A DNA stretch of 64,000 bases from Prochlorococcus sp. AG-402-P16 (GCA_003216295.1 QCJB01000007.1:21647-85646); one strand, 5' to 3'; counted from the stretch's first letter, positions 31,955 to 41,502 are shown. The notes: generated by a model not told the origin, from the sequence alone. Numbers and translations are program-made.

Positions 31955-32043
31955 TTATTACTTATAAAAATTTTTTAATCAAATCAATTTTGATTAGGTA
32001 AAATCAAATAATAAATTATGTTCTTTTTATTAACTTCTAAATC

Positions 32044-32289
32044 ATGAGCTCTTTTTCAAATTATAAACTTAATTGTGATCTTGAATTTGGTGATATCTAT
32101 ATTCAAATTCTTGCATGGATGGGAGTGATCTTTGTAAGCTTGGCCGCAGGGCTTGCACTTATGGGATCCTCTAGACCAATATTCGCTCTTCTAGGAGTAG
32201 GATTAATCCTTGTAATAAGTCTTCCTTTCTTATTATTTGCATTTGTTACGACACTAATTAATCATATAAAAATTGAAACTTTAAATTAA
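32044..32289 (+). CDS. Small conserved membrane protein (81 aa)
   Basis: Two TM segments. Confidence 0.65.
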   Translation: MSSFSNYKLNCDLEFGDIYIQILAWMGVIFVSLAAGLALMGSSRPIFALLGVGLILVISLPFLLFAFVTTLINHIKIETLN

Positions 32290-32293
32290 AAAA

Positions 32294-33040
32294 ATGCTTA
32301 AAAAGATATACATATATTTTTCAGAGATTGCTGATAAGCTATATTCAGAGAAAACATTTACTAAAAATAATAAAAAGGTGATTCATACAATATTAAAGAA
32401 TGATCTTAAAGCAGAATTAAAAGAAAACGAAGAATCAATCCTTTTTGGATGTGGATGCTTCTGGGGCGCAGAAAAGGGTTTTTGGAGATTGCCAGGAATA
32501 ATCTCAACAGCCGTAGGTTATGCCGGTGGAGAAAAGACTAACCCTACTTACAGAGAGGTATGTACTGGTCAAACAGGTCATACAGAGGTAATAAAGGTTG
32601 TGTGGAATAGAGAAATAATTGATTTAAGTGACTTATTAAAATTGTTCTGGGAATGCCATGACCCAACTCAAGGAAATAGGCAAGGAAACGATTCTGGTAC
32701 CCAATACAGGTCAGCTATTTATACTTCAAATAATAATCAATTAATCAAGGTCATAGAAAGCAAAAAAAGCTATCAAGTTGAATTACAAAAACAGGGATTC
32801 GGTAAAATCACTACTGAAATTGCAAGCAATATAAAATTCTATTTCGCAGAAGAGTATCATCAACAATATTTAGCAAAACCAGGGAGTCGGCCCTATTGTT
32901 CGGCAATGCCTACCAAAGTAAAGTTTAAAGATTTTAAAGGGTCAAACTTTAAACTTAGTGAAAAGATCTGGTCTTATTACAATTGGGAAATTACCCATTG
33001 TATCCTTAGAGGTGAGAATACACCTATTCAATCTAATTAA
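32294..33040 (+). CDS. msrA: Peptide-methionine (S)-S-oxide reductase
   Basis: LFGCGCFWGAEKGFWRLPGIISTAVGYAGGEKTNPTYREVCTGQTGHTEV. Confidence 0.95.
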   Translation: MLKKIYIYFSEIADKLYSEKTFTKNNKKVIHTILKNDLKAELKENEESILFGCGCFWGAEKGFWRLPGIISTAVGYAGGEKTNPTYREVCTGQTGHTEVIKVVWNREIIDLSDLLKLFWECHDPTQGNRQGNDSGTQYRSAIYTSNNNQLIKVIESKKSYQVELQKQGFGKITTEIASNIKFYFAEEYHQQYLAKPGSRPYCSAMPTKVKFKDFKGSNFKLSEKIWSYYNWEITHCILRGENTPIQSN

Positions 33041-33042
33041 TA

Positions 33043-33213
33043 ATGAATGATCATTTACCAGATAGAACAGTTCTTCTAATAATTTTAGCTACATTGTTAT
33101 TAGTATTTTTTTTAGTATTTAGTTTTAAATCCAATAAAATTGAACAAGAAAAATCGATTCAATGGATGGATAGTAGTTATAGCAACGATATAGGTTACCC
33201 AATGGAAAAATGA
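33043..33213 (+). CDS. 56-aa single-TM peptide
   Basis: Manual translation MNDHLPDRTVLLIILATLLLVFFLVFSFKSNKIEQEKSIQWMDSSYSNDIGYPMEK*; follows msrA. Confidence 0.5.
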   Translation: MNDHLPDRTVLLIILATLLLVFFLVFSFKSNKIEQEKSIQWMDSSYSNDIGYPMEK

Positions 33214-33244
33214 TTTAATCAAATGATTATAAACATAACTAAAA

Positions 33245-33577
33245 ATGAAAAATAGAGATCAAAAAAACCATTTAGAAAAAGCTAGAATAAATATATATAA
33301 TATACTAGCAATTTTAATTGTAATTATTCCAGAATTTTTCGCAGAGTTAATATATACGATTGAGGCATCACAACATAAAAACACATTACCAATTGAGGGA
33401 GACGCATGGAAAATCAATACAGAATTAATACTTTCAAAAATGAGTATTTTTGACTTAAGATTAATGGCTATGAAACTTCGTATCCATGGTTATTCATGCG
33501 ATAATAGGAATGAACTAATTAGAAGAATAGAAAGAAAGTCAAAGAGAAGAATTAAATGGAAATCATTAAATAATTAA
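33245..33577 (+). CDS. Membrane-anchored protein with SAP-like C-terminal segment (tentative)
   Basis: TM helix YNILAILIVIIPEFFAELIY; C-terminal MSIFDLRLMAMKLRIHGYSCDNRNELIRRIERKSKRR resembles SAP/Rho-N helices. Confidence 0.5.
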   Translation: MKNRDQKNHLEKARINIYNILAILIVIIPEFFAELIYTIEASQHKNTLPIEGDAWKINTELILSKMSIFDLRLMAMKLRIHGYSCDNRNELIRRIERKSKRRIKWKSLNN

Positions 33578-33611
33578 AACATATGGAAGTACTTGTGATA
33601 ATTTACACTTA

Positions 33612-33685
33612 CGGGACGTAGCGCAGCTTGGTAGCGCACCACTTTGGGGTAGTGGGGGTCGTGGGTTCAAATCCCGCCGTTCCGA
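33612..33685 (+). tRNA. tRNA-Pro (anticodon TGG)
   Basis: CGGGACG acceptor pairs with CGTTCCG; anticodon loop CTTTGGGGT; T arm GTGGGTTCAAATCCCGC; no encoded CCA. Confidence 0.95.
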
Positions 33686-33703
33686 TAAAATTGGATTAAA
33701 TCA

Positions 33704-33862
33704 TTATTCAGAATCATTCACCAAGGATTGAATCAATTTGGTTGTACTAATCAAAACAGCCAAAAAAATAAACAGAGATAAAAAGATAATTAGGGCAAAA
33801 AACATAGGCGGTATATCAATTTCGCCGAAAGAAACTATGAATAAATCAATTACTATATTCAT
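33704..33862 (-). CDS. 52-aa single-TM peptide
   Basis: Manual translation MNIVIDLFIVSFGEIDIPPMFFALIIFLSLFIFLAVLISTTKLIQSLVNDSE*. Confidence 0.5.
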   Translation of the reverse strand: MNIVIDLFIVSFGEIDIPPMFFALIIFLSLFIFLAVLISTTKLIQSLVNDSE

Positions 33863-33913
33863 AAAAACAAAGACACAAATAATATAAAATAATAATAAAC
33901 CATTTTTAAAAAA

Positions 33914-34750
33914 CTACAAAGTTGATAATATAAAGACACCAAAAGCAAATCGATAAAACACAAAAATAAATGTATTATTCTTTTCTAGGAAACCAAGAAA
34001 CCAATTAATTGAAGCTAATGATGAAAAGAATGATGATGTCATGCCAATTAATATAGGGATTATATCAATTAAATAGGAAGTACGATAAAGCGTGAACAAC
34101 TCTACGAAACCTGATATAAAGATAGCAGGAATACCAATAAGAAAAGAAAGTCTAGCTGCTGTATGTCGTTCGATGCCAGAAAACATTGCAGAGGTCAAAG
34201 TTATTCCAGATCTTGAAACACCAGGAAAAATTGCTAGAGATTGTGAAATTCCTAATAAAATTATATCTTTAAAATTAATATCTGAAAATGATTTTTTCCT
34301 ATAACCATAAACTTCAGAAAGTGCAAGTAAAAAGGACATGATAATAGAAATTATTGCGATAGAAAATAAACCTCTAAAATTAGATTCAGAGAACGTAGGC
34401 CAAAATATTTTAATAGCTAAACCAAAAATCAATATAGGTATACTCGCTATAAAAATATAAGTACCAAGTAATATATTGTCATTATTAATAATTCTACGTT
34501 CGCTAAAGATGGCAAAAAAAGAATTAGTTATTATAGAAATTTCACTACGAAAATAATAAATTACCGCAAACGCACTTCCTAATTGAAGAGAAGCTGAAAT
34601 GGAAATACCAGGATCATTCCAGCCTAAAAAATGTGGAATTACTTTCAAATGAGCCGTACTACTAATTGGAAGAAACTCTGTAACACCCTGAATAATTCCT
34701 AACAAAAAAGATTGAAAGCAATTATATATAAAATGATTTGTTTCAGGCAT
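33914..34750 (-). CDS. uppP: Undecaprenyl-diphosphatase
   Basis: LLGIIQGVTEFLPISSTAHLKVIPHFLGW...LAIFPGVSRSGITLTSAM. Confidence 0.96.
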   Translation of the reverse strand: MPETNHFIYNCFQSFLLGIIQGVTEFLPISSTAHLKVIPHFLGWNDPGISISASLQLGSAFAVIYYFRSEISIITNSFFAIFSERRIINNDNILLGTYIFIASIPILIFGLAIKIFWPTFSESNFRGLFSIAIISIIMSFLLALSEVYGYRKKSFSDINFKDIILLGISQSLAIFPGVSRSGITLTSAMFSGIERHTAARLSFLIGIPAIFISGFVELFTLYRTSYLIDIIPILIGMTSSFFSSLASINWFLGFLEKNNTFIFVFYRFAFGVFILSTL

Positions 34751-34830
34751 ATAAAAATCAAATTAGAAGTTTGCTAAATTTCTAGAAATATCAATTAGTA
34801 TATATTTAATTACTCATATGGAAATAGATC

Positions 34831-35112
34831 ATGGGGAAAAGAATTATTTTCTCATTAATTATTGTTGTTACATCTTTAATAAGTTTACAAGGGAAAGCCA
34901 AAGCAGATTATTGGCTTGTAATCGGTAGTTACAGGCAAGGGCCTGGAGGTAAACCACAAGTGAGCGGAATAACAAGTCCTTCATTATTTGCCATTCCAAT
35001 AGGTTCAGAAAAAATGTGTATTGAAGCTGGAAAGAAAATTGAAGATGAAATCTATAAACCTGTTTGGCAGTTTGATAGCAAGTGGACATGCATCAAAAAT
35101 TCAAGTAATTAA
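34831..35112 (+). CDS. Small secreted hypothetical protein
   Basis: 93 aa with signal peptide MGKRIIFSLIIVVTSLISLQGKAKA; conserved-looking Cys pair. Confidence 0.6.
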   Translation: MGKRIIFSLIIVVTSLISLQGKAKADYWLVIGSYRQGPGGKPQVSGITSPSLFAIPIGSEKMCIEAGKKIEDEIYKPVWQFDSKWTCIKNSSN

Positions 35113-35145
35113 TAATCGACTTCAAACTTTTAATGACCAAAAAAT

Positions 35146-35280
35146 TCATCTCTGCACATCATGAGCACATCCATCTCCTTCATAGTCATCGCTGTTGTAA
35201 TACCCATTCTTAGTTCCAAAGAAAACGGCAGACAAGACAAATGGGAATGCAACAAAGATTAAGAAGTTAGATAGATTCAA
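35146..35280 (-). CDS. 44-aa small TM peptide (TTG start)
   Basis: Manual translation MNLSNFLIFVAFPFVLSAVFFGTKNGYYNSDDYEGDGCAHDVQR*; non-random composition. Confidence 0.5.
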   Translation of the reverse strand: MNLSNFLIFVAFPFVLSAVFFGTKNGYYNSDDYEGDGCAHDVQR

Positions 35281-35383
35281 AGTATTTTGAAAAAATTTTA
35301 ACAATTACAATCTACCAAAAAAATGATGATTTTGAAATCATGATTCTAAAAATAATATTAATCTATAAGATAAATTGAAAAAA

Positions 35384-35761
35384 TCAAGCAAACTTAGAAA
35401 GTATGGGATTTACTGCAAATTCAATAATAATATAAGTAATTAAAAACCATGAAAAAATAATGAATAAATATAAACTAGGACCTTTTAGAAATGGCTGGAA
35501 ATAACTATTAGAATCATCTCCCTCCAAAAAAGAACGACATTCCTTTACCTGTGAATTTGCAAGTCGATAATAATCAGAACCAGGTAATCTATTATCAATA
35601 TATATTTTTCTTAAATTTTTTATAAGTGGTTCGGGATTATCAGTTGTAGAAAAAGCTAGCAATTCACCTGGTCTTAATTCAATCCTAGTGCGTTCAAGAT
35701 TATTAGTAAAACCGATATTGAACAAATCACCATTTTGAATTAAATAAATATACGATGCCAT
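35384..35761 (-). CDS. GIY-YIG/T5orf172-like N-terminal domain with C-terminal TM helix (tentative)
   Basis: YIYLIQNGDLFNIGFTNNLERTRIEL resembles GIY-YIG core; hydrophobic LYLFIIFSWFLITYIIIEFAV at C-term. Confidence 0.55.
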   Translation of the reverse strand: MASYIYLIQNGDLFNIGFTNNLERTRIELRPGELLAFSTTDNPEPLIKNLRKIYIDNRLPGSDYYRLANSQVKECRSFLEGDDSNSYFQPFLKGPSLYLFIIFSWFLITYIIIEFAVNPILSKFA

Positions 35762-35885
35762 TTTATAGGCTGCGAAGAGATATTAAATATAATAGGGTGC
35801 TTAAAGAAGAAATGAAATAACATTAACATAAAATAAACAAACTAGAGATATTATCAAAATGACAAATCACTCAGTCAGATAATAG

Positions 35886-36896
35886 CTAGAAAATATAGTT
35901 GTTAGTATAAAGATTTCTAACTCTACGATGTTGGTCAATTTCAATTGTCGTATCAGAATTAATATTAATTAATGATTGTTGTGGAACAGAAGTTTGGATC
36001 ATTCGGATAAAATCAATTAAACTTTTATCTTTTAGGCCTGAACCTTTTAACCTTATCATTTCTTCTTCCTGCTGAGTTTTCCAGAGAATAGTATTATTAA
36101 ATTCAGATGATTTTAAATGCCATATCTTATCAAACTTTTTCCATATTTCACTATATTTAATCAGTGATTCTTGTATAGTACTGCGATATTCCTTTTCATG
36201 ACGAGTCAAGCATAAATTAAGTTTATCCTCAGAGAATTGATCAATTTCAATAATATTTGAGACCGGTTCACAACCAACAAACCATCCCTCTAAAATTAAT
36301 ACTTTAGGTCTGTGTTCACGCCATCCAGACCTATCTCCTTTGCCCTCTCGTAAAGACTTATCAAAAATAGGACTTTTTAAAATACCTGTTTTCAAAAAAG
36401 TGTCTAATGATATATTCAGCAAATCTATAGAATGACTACCCGGAAAACCTCTAGGAACATTCCATGGATTTCCATTTATGGCGATATCCATTTCGTTGCC
36501 AGGCAAATAAAAATCATCCAAAGAAATAACTTTAATATCTAAAGAAAATTCCCTCGCAACACTATCAATCCAAACTCCAAGTGTAGATTTACCAGAGCCA
36601 GGAAGACCTGAAAAGCCAATTATCTTTGGATAATTAATATTTTCAATATAATTTTCTAAAAAAGAAAAAAATGCATAAGATAATGACCATTTCCAATCTG
36701 ATTTAGTATTTTTCTTCCAATATTGTTCAATCAAAGATTGTCTACTAAAATCAGACCATTTATTATAGAAACTTACAGGATTTATAGACAAACCTTCAAG
36801 AAATAATCTATAAGTATCAAGAGGAAAGAGAAATTGATCACTTATATCTTTAGGAAAGATGTTATTAAAATTATAATTAATATTTTTATCTAACAT
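35886..36896 (-). CDS. D-glycerate 3-kinase (GLYK-like P-loop kinase)
   Basis: IIGFSGLPGSGKSTLGVWIDSVA...VISLDDFYLPGNEMD...ILEGWFVGCEPV. Confidence 0.9.
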   Translation of the reverse strand: MLDKNINYNFNNIFPKDISDQFLFPLDTYRLFLEGLSINPVSFYNKWSDFSRQSLIEQYWKKNTKSDWKWSLSYAFFSFLENYIENINYPKIIGFSGLPGSGKSTLGVWIDSVAREFSLDIKVISLDDFYLPGNEMDIAINGNPWNVPRGFPGSHSIDLLNISLDTFLKTGILKSPIFDKSLREGKGDRSGWREHRPKVLILEGWFVGCEPVSNIIEIDQFSEDKLNLCLTRHEKEYRSTIQESLIKYSEIWKKFDKIWHLKSSEFNNTILWKTQQEEEMIRLKGSGLKDKSLIDFIRMIQTSVPQQSLININSDTTIEIDQHRRVRNLYTNNYIF

Positions 36897-36898
36897 TA

Positions 36899-37708
36899 TT
36901 AATAATAAATATTTTTAATAACATCCTCAACACTATTAGACCAACCTAGTGCATGAGGTGCATTCGCTAATCTAAAAGCACCCTGTTCAATTCCATTCTG
37001 TAAATACTTATTGGGACCATTCTTACCAGGTACAACTATTGAAATATCTGCATATTCGAGCAATGGAAGATCATTTTGTGAATCACCAAGTGCAATAATC
37101 TTTACATCTTTATTATCTAAATATAGTTTTAATTTATTAACGGCTTCACCTTTATGACTTTGGCTAGAAAGTAAATGGCTCATTCTATTACCTTTAAATA
37201 CATGCACATTATAAGATTTACAGATAAGTTTAACTTCTTCAAAAATCTCATCAGGGGGATTTAAAAAAGGAACACTCCATTGCCTATCTAGAGCTCTTTT
37301 AATACCATGGTCAGATAAACCAGTAAGATCAAATATTTGACTTTCATTTAAATCATTCAAAGGGATCAAGTTGTAGTTAACTATTTTCGATATATTCATT
37401 AAAATAATTCTTAATTCCTTATAACTTTTGCCTAAGATTAATTCCCATTCTGACAAATTATCTTGATTACATCCATAAACTGCTGCACCATTTTCAACAA
37501 TAAAAGGATCAAACAACCCATTCTCTTTTCTAAAATACCTAACTTCTGAGGCTGTTTTACTAGTGCAAGGTATTACTGGAATTGATAATTCTGCTAACGT
37601 GTCTAATGTTTTCCTCGCAGGAGAAATATCGTAATCCTCATCCATTAATGTCCCATCTAGATCCGTAACTATCCAATATTTAGAATTATTTGACATGAAA
37701 CTAATCAA
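36899..37708 (-). CDS. HAD-family (glucosyl/mannosyl)-3-phosphoglycerate phosphatase
   Basis: VTDLDGTLMDEDYDISPARKTLDTL...FIVENGAAVY...IIALGDSQNDLPLLEYAD; overlaps GH13 gene stop. Confidence 0.88.
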   Translation of the reverse strand: MISFMSNNSKYWIVTDLDGTLMDEDYDISPARKTLDTLAELSIPVIPCTSKTASEVRYFRKENGLFDPFIVENGAAVYGCNQDNLSEWELILGKSYKELRIILMNISKIVNYNLIPLNDLNESQIFDLTGLSDHGIKRALDRQWSVPFLNPPDEIFEEVKLICKSYNVHVFKGNRMSHLLSSQSHKGEAVNKLKLYLDNKDVKIIALGDSQNDLPLLEYADISIVVPGKNGPNKYLQNGIEQGAFRLANAPHALGWSNSVEDVIKNIYY

Positions 37709-39512
37709 TTATTGAAATCCACACTACTTGATAAGGATTAAGTTTAAATGATTCAGAATTTAAATATGAACCTGTAATGTTATCTAATAAACGACGATTA
37801 GAGCATAAGCCTACTAAATCAAGTTCACTTGCAAATGGAACATTTAATAATTTATCAGACATATTACAAATCACATATAACCTATCTTTGTCGGAACCTC
37901 TTTGAATGATTATACAATTAGATAAATTATTAGAGATACATTTCATACTCACCTCAGGATGAAAGGCCCCTAGTCTTGATCTGACTTTAATAATATGAGT
38001 AAGATATGAAATATTTTTACTAGCAGCAGAGTCAAAGTTCTTTAGTTGCTCAAGTAATTTGTTTGCGTCGAATTTCTCTCTATTTAAATCTCTTCTTTGT
38101 CCAGTTTTACTAAAAGTATCAATATCATTAGGCGAAGCTAATATGTTTGGAAGATAAAAGGCTGGAACGCCTTTTAAAGATAATGTGAAAACTTGGCTAA
38201 GCAAAAAACGTTCAAATTGATATTGACTAACGTCAATACCACTATGAGCCATTGCACTCCACCAACTAATATTTAATTCATAAGGTTGATCTTCTCCATT
38301 AGACATTCGTCTATGGCTAACTAATCCTCCACGTTTCTCTGATTCGACTAAGAGATTGTGGATTCTATTTTCATCCATAATCCCTTCTAATGCTCTTAGT
38401 CCAATACCATCATGAGAGGAAGTGAAATTGAGAAGAGACGTACATTTTGGTAAATGATTGAAATTAGACAACCAATTATTTAACAAATCTGTTTTACCAG
38501 TATAAATTGCCTCTAATAATAGAGGTGGAAGCGTGAAGTTATAAGCAAGATTTGCTTCATTACCATCAATTAAATAAGAAAGATTTTCTACCTCTGGTAC
38601 ATTAGTTTCTGTAATTAATACAGCAGAAGATTTGATAATTTTTAAACATTTATTTAATAGTTTAACAATTCTATGTACTGGTTTTAAATGTAAACAAGTT
38701 GTATTTGGTTCTTTCCAAATAAAAGCAATTGCATCTAATCGAATCCATTCTGCTCCATTGTTTACATATGTAACTAACAATTTTAGAAATTCCAAAAGGA
38801 TATTTGGATTTTTCCAATCAACATCAACTTGATCAGGACCAAATGTTGTCCATACTTTTTTAAATCCTTTGTCTGTTTTTATATTAGTAAATAAAGATGA
38901 ATTCCTCGGCCTAATAACATTCTCCCAAATATCAGTCCGAGGAGGAGAAACAATATATGAAGAACCAGGTTCATCTGAATTGATAAATTGGTGAACCCAG
39001 GGATGAGAAGATGAGACATGGTTCAATACAAGATCAGCCATTATTTTATGATTTATTGATAAATTTTTTAAATCATCCCAATTGCCAAAGAATTCATCAA
39101 CTTTTTCATGATTAGAGACAGCAAAGCCTCCATCACTGGTAGAAGGTAAAAAAGGTAGTACATGTATGACAGAAGCAAGACCACTTAATCTGTTTTTTAC
39201 GAATTCAGCTAATGTTTTCAAAGTAGATTCATCTTTCCTATAAATCGCATCAGGGTAAGTAATCAAAACAACACTTGAAGAATCCCAAATTGAATCAATT
39301 TCTGCTTCATTGCTCTGTTCGTTAACATGATATGGCTCCAGAATCTGCAACAATTGAGACCACACTGAATTGATTTCTTGTTCAGAGTGCTCAGGATAAA
39401 TTTCTCTGAGAGATAATCTCAGCTCTTCTAATTTTTTATCCAACTCAGGCACTCTTAAAAAAAAAACATGCTTCACTACATCATCGTAGCTTCCACCTTG
39501 AATCTGTAGCAC
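37701..39512 (-). CDS. GH13 sucrose-phosphorylase-like protein, probable glucosylglycerate phosphorylase
   Basis: IHVLPFLPSTSDGGFAVSNHEKVD, WIRLDAIAFIWKEPNT (nucleophile), LITETNVPEVENLSYL (acid/base), LLNFTSSHDGIGLRALEG. Confidence 0.85.
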   Translation of the reverse strand: MLQIQGGSYDDVVKHVFFLRVPELDKKLEELRLSLREIYPEHSEQEINSVWSQLLQILEPYHVNEQSNEAEIDSIWDSSSVVLITYPDAIYRKDESTLKTLAEFVKNRLSGLASVIHVLPFLPSTSDGGFAVSNHEKVDEFFGNWDDLKNLSINHKIMADLVLNHVSSSHPWVHQFINSDEPGSSYIVSPPRTDIWENVIRPRNSSLFTNIKTDKGFKKVWTTFGPDQVDVDWKNPNILLEFLKLLVTYVNNGAEWIRLDAIAFIWKEPNTTCLHLKPVHRIVKLLNKCLKIIKSSAVLITETNVPEVENLSYLIDGNEANLAYNFTLPPLLLEAIYTGKTDLLNNWLSNFNHLPKCTSLLNFTSSHDGIGLRALEGIMDENRIHNLLVESEKRGGLVSHRRMSNGEDQPYELNISWWSAMAHSGIDVSQYQFERFLLSQVFTLSLKGVPAFYLPNILASPNDIDTFSKTGQRRDLNREKFDANKLLEQLKNFDSAASKNISYLTHIIKVRSRLGAFHPEVSMKCISNNLSNCIIIQRGSDKDRLYVICNMSDKLLNVPFASELDLVGLCSNRRLLDNITGSYLNSESFKLNPYQVVWISIID

Positions 39513-39522
39513 TTTTATTTGA

Positions 39523-40710
39523 ATGGACTTTCAGCAAGGTTTAATTACAACTATCCATGAGTATGGACTAGCAACAGATCCAATAACTCAACTAAACAAA
39601 GACCTATTAAAACGACCCACAACAATACTTATACCGTGCCTATTTGATGAATTCAGTAGACCTGCTTTAAAACTTATAAGAGACACATTAAAAGATTTAA
39701 AGAATCTAAATCAATTAGTCATAGCCTTGGCGGCAAACAGCAAAGACGAAGTATCTCAAGCGAGGGATTTCTTCAAAGAAATGCCATTTCCAGTACATGT
39801 TCAGTGGACGAATAGTCCAAAAGTAATTGAATTACTCAAAGACCAAGAAAAGAATGGCCTAGATCTCTTAGGTGTCCCTGGAAAAGGTTGGGCAGTTTGG
39901 CAAGGAGTTGGAGTAAGTACAAAAAATTCTGAGGTGGTTGCCCTTTTTGATGCTGATATCAGAACATTTAACTCTTTTTATCCAGCAAGAATGTTGTCTC
40001 CTTTACTGGAAAAATCAAATGGAATCTCATATGTAAAAGCTTTTTACAGTCGCTTATCGCTTGAGTCAAACGCGCTTCAGGGAAGAGCTACAAGATTATT
40101 TGTTGGTCCTCTGCTTTCAAGCTTGGAACAATTAATTGGTAATGCTCCATTCCTACAATATTTACAATCATTCAGATATCCCTTGGCTGGGGAATTTGCT
40201 TTTACAAGTGACCTTGCCATGAACTTAAGAATCCCTTGCGATTGGGGATTAGAGATTGGACTATTATCCGAGGTATATAAAAATGTAAGGATATCAAGAA
40301 TTGCTCAAGTAGATCTTGGAATATTTGACCATAAGCACAAAGAAATAGGTTCAAAAGCTAATGAAGGTCTACAAAAAATGTGTACTGAAATTCTATCAAG
40401 TGTTTTACGAGGATTAATGGAACATCAGGCTGAAACACTAACCAACTCGCAATTAGCTAATTTAGAAGTCTTATATAGAAGAGTGGGTGAAGATAGAGTT
40501 AAGCAATTCAGTTTGGATTCATCCGTAAATCAGTTGCCATACAGTAGGCATAAAGAAGAACTAGCAGTTCATACTTTCGGGAAACTATTAAGGCCTGCAA
40601 TTAATAAATTCCTAGAATCACCTGTAAAACAACAATTACCCTGCTGGGCAAGGGTTTTAGATTGCGAAAGTAAATTACAAGATGATTTAGAAAAAGCTGG
40701 AGGATCTTAA
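39523..40710 (+). CDS. gpgS: Glucosyl-3-phosphoglycerate synthase
   Basis: VVALFDADIRTFNSFYPARMLSPLL...YVKAFYSR...GPLLSSLEQLIG...GEFAFTSDLAMNLRIPCDWGLEIGLLSEVY. Confidence 0.9.
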   Translation: MDFQQGLITTIHEYGLATDPITQLNKDLLKRPTTILIPCLFDEFSRPALKLIRDTLKDLKNLNQLVIALAANSKDEVSQARDFFKEMPFPVHVQWTNSPKVIELLKDQEKNGLDLLGVPGKGWAVWQGVGVSTKNSEVVALFDADIRTFNSFYPARMLSPLLEKSNGISYVKAFYSRLSLESNALQGRATRLFVGPLLSSLEQLIGNAPFLQYLQSFRYPLAGEFAFTSDLAMNLRIPCDWGLEIGLLSEVYKNVRISRIAQVDLGIFDHKHKEIGSKANEGLQKMCTEILSSVLRGLMEHQAETLTNSQLANLEVLYRRVGEDRVKQFSLDSSVNQLPYSRHKEELAVHTFGKLLRPAINKFLESPVKQQLPCWARVLDCESKLQDDLEKAGGS

Positions 40711-40728
40711 AAAGTTTCTACAAAATAA

Positions 40729-41502
40729 TCATAAAAAGGCCTTTATTAATAAAGATATTCCAACTAAAAAAGATACAATTTCAAAAACTACTTTAATAAA
40801 TTTAGAATCTTTTATCAATGAAAAAGAAGCTCCAAAGTAACCGCCAATAATAGAACCTAAAATTAAAATGGGTATATATTTCCAAATAATACTTCCACTT
40901 AGACTTAAAGAGATTGCACCAATACCGTTCCAGAAAATTCCTACTAAAATCAGAGTGTACGCAATAGCAATGCTGAAAGATAAGTTAAATATAGTTATCA
41001 TCCAAATCGTCACAAATAAACCTGTACCAGAAGAAAGATATCCATTTAGAAACCCAATAAAAAAAAGGCCAAAAGCCCCAATTAGAATTCTTAAATATCC
41101 AATTGAATATCTTCTTCTTGACTCGCCAAGCTTTTTATTATTTATAGAATAAAAACTAAGAACTAAGGTTAAAAGACCTAATAAAGTAGTAGAAAAGTCA
41201 CTAGGTAAAATTGAGGCGGAATAGGCGCCAAGTAAAACTCCTGGAATTCCCGATACTAATATCAAAAAAACAAAATTTCTTTGTAGGGTATGATTTCTTA
41301 AATGTGGTATTGAGGCTCCTAAGCCCAAAGCAACACTAGCAACTTTATGAGTAGCTAAAGCTTTAGAGAAAGGCAATCCAAAAAATAAAAGTGCTGGAAG
41401 TTGTATTAGGCCTGCTCCTCCACCAGACAAAGCAGAAATGAAGTTAGATACTATAGATACAAGTCCCAAGATTATTTGAGAAAATGTATCGGAAGCTACC
41501 AT
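40729..41502 (-). CDS. TauE/SafE-family sulfite exporter-like permease
   Basis: SALSGGGAGLIQLPALLFFGLPFSKALATHKVASVALG. Confidence 0.88.
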   Translation of the reverse strand: MVASDTFSQIILGLVSIVSNFISALSGGGAGLIQLPALLFFGLPFSKALATHKVASVALGLGASIPHLRNHTLQRNFVFLILVSGIPGVLLGAYSASILPSDFSTTLLGLLTLVLSFYSINNKKLGESRRRYSIGYLRILIGAFGLFFIGFLNGYLSSGTGLFVTIWMITIFNLSFSIAIAYTLILVGIFWNGIGAISLSLSGSIIWKYIPILILGSIIGGYFGASFSLIKDSKFIKVVFEIVSFLVGISLLIKAFL

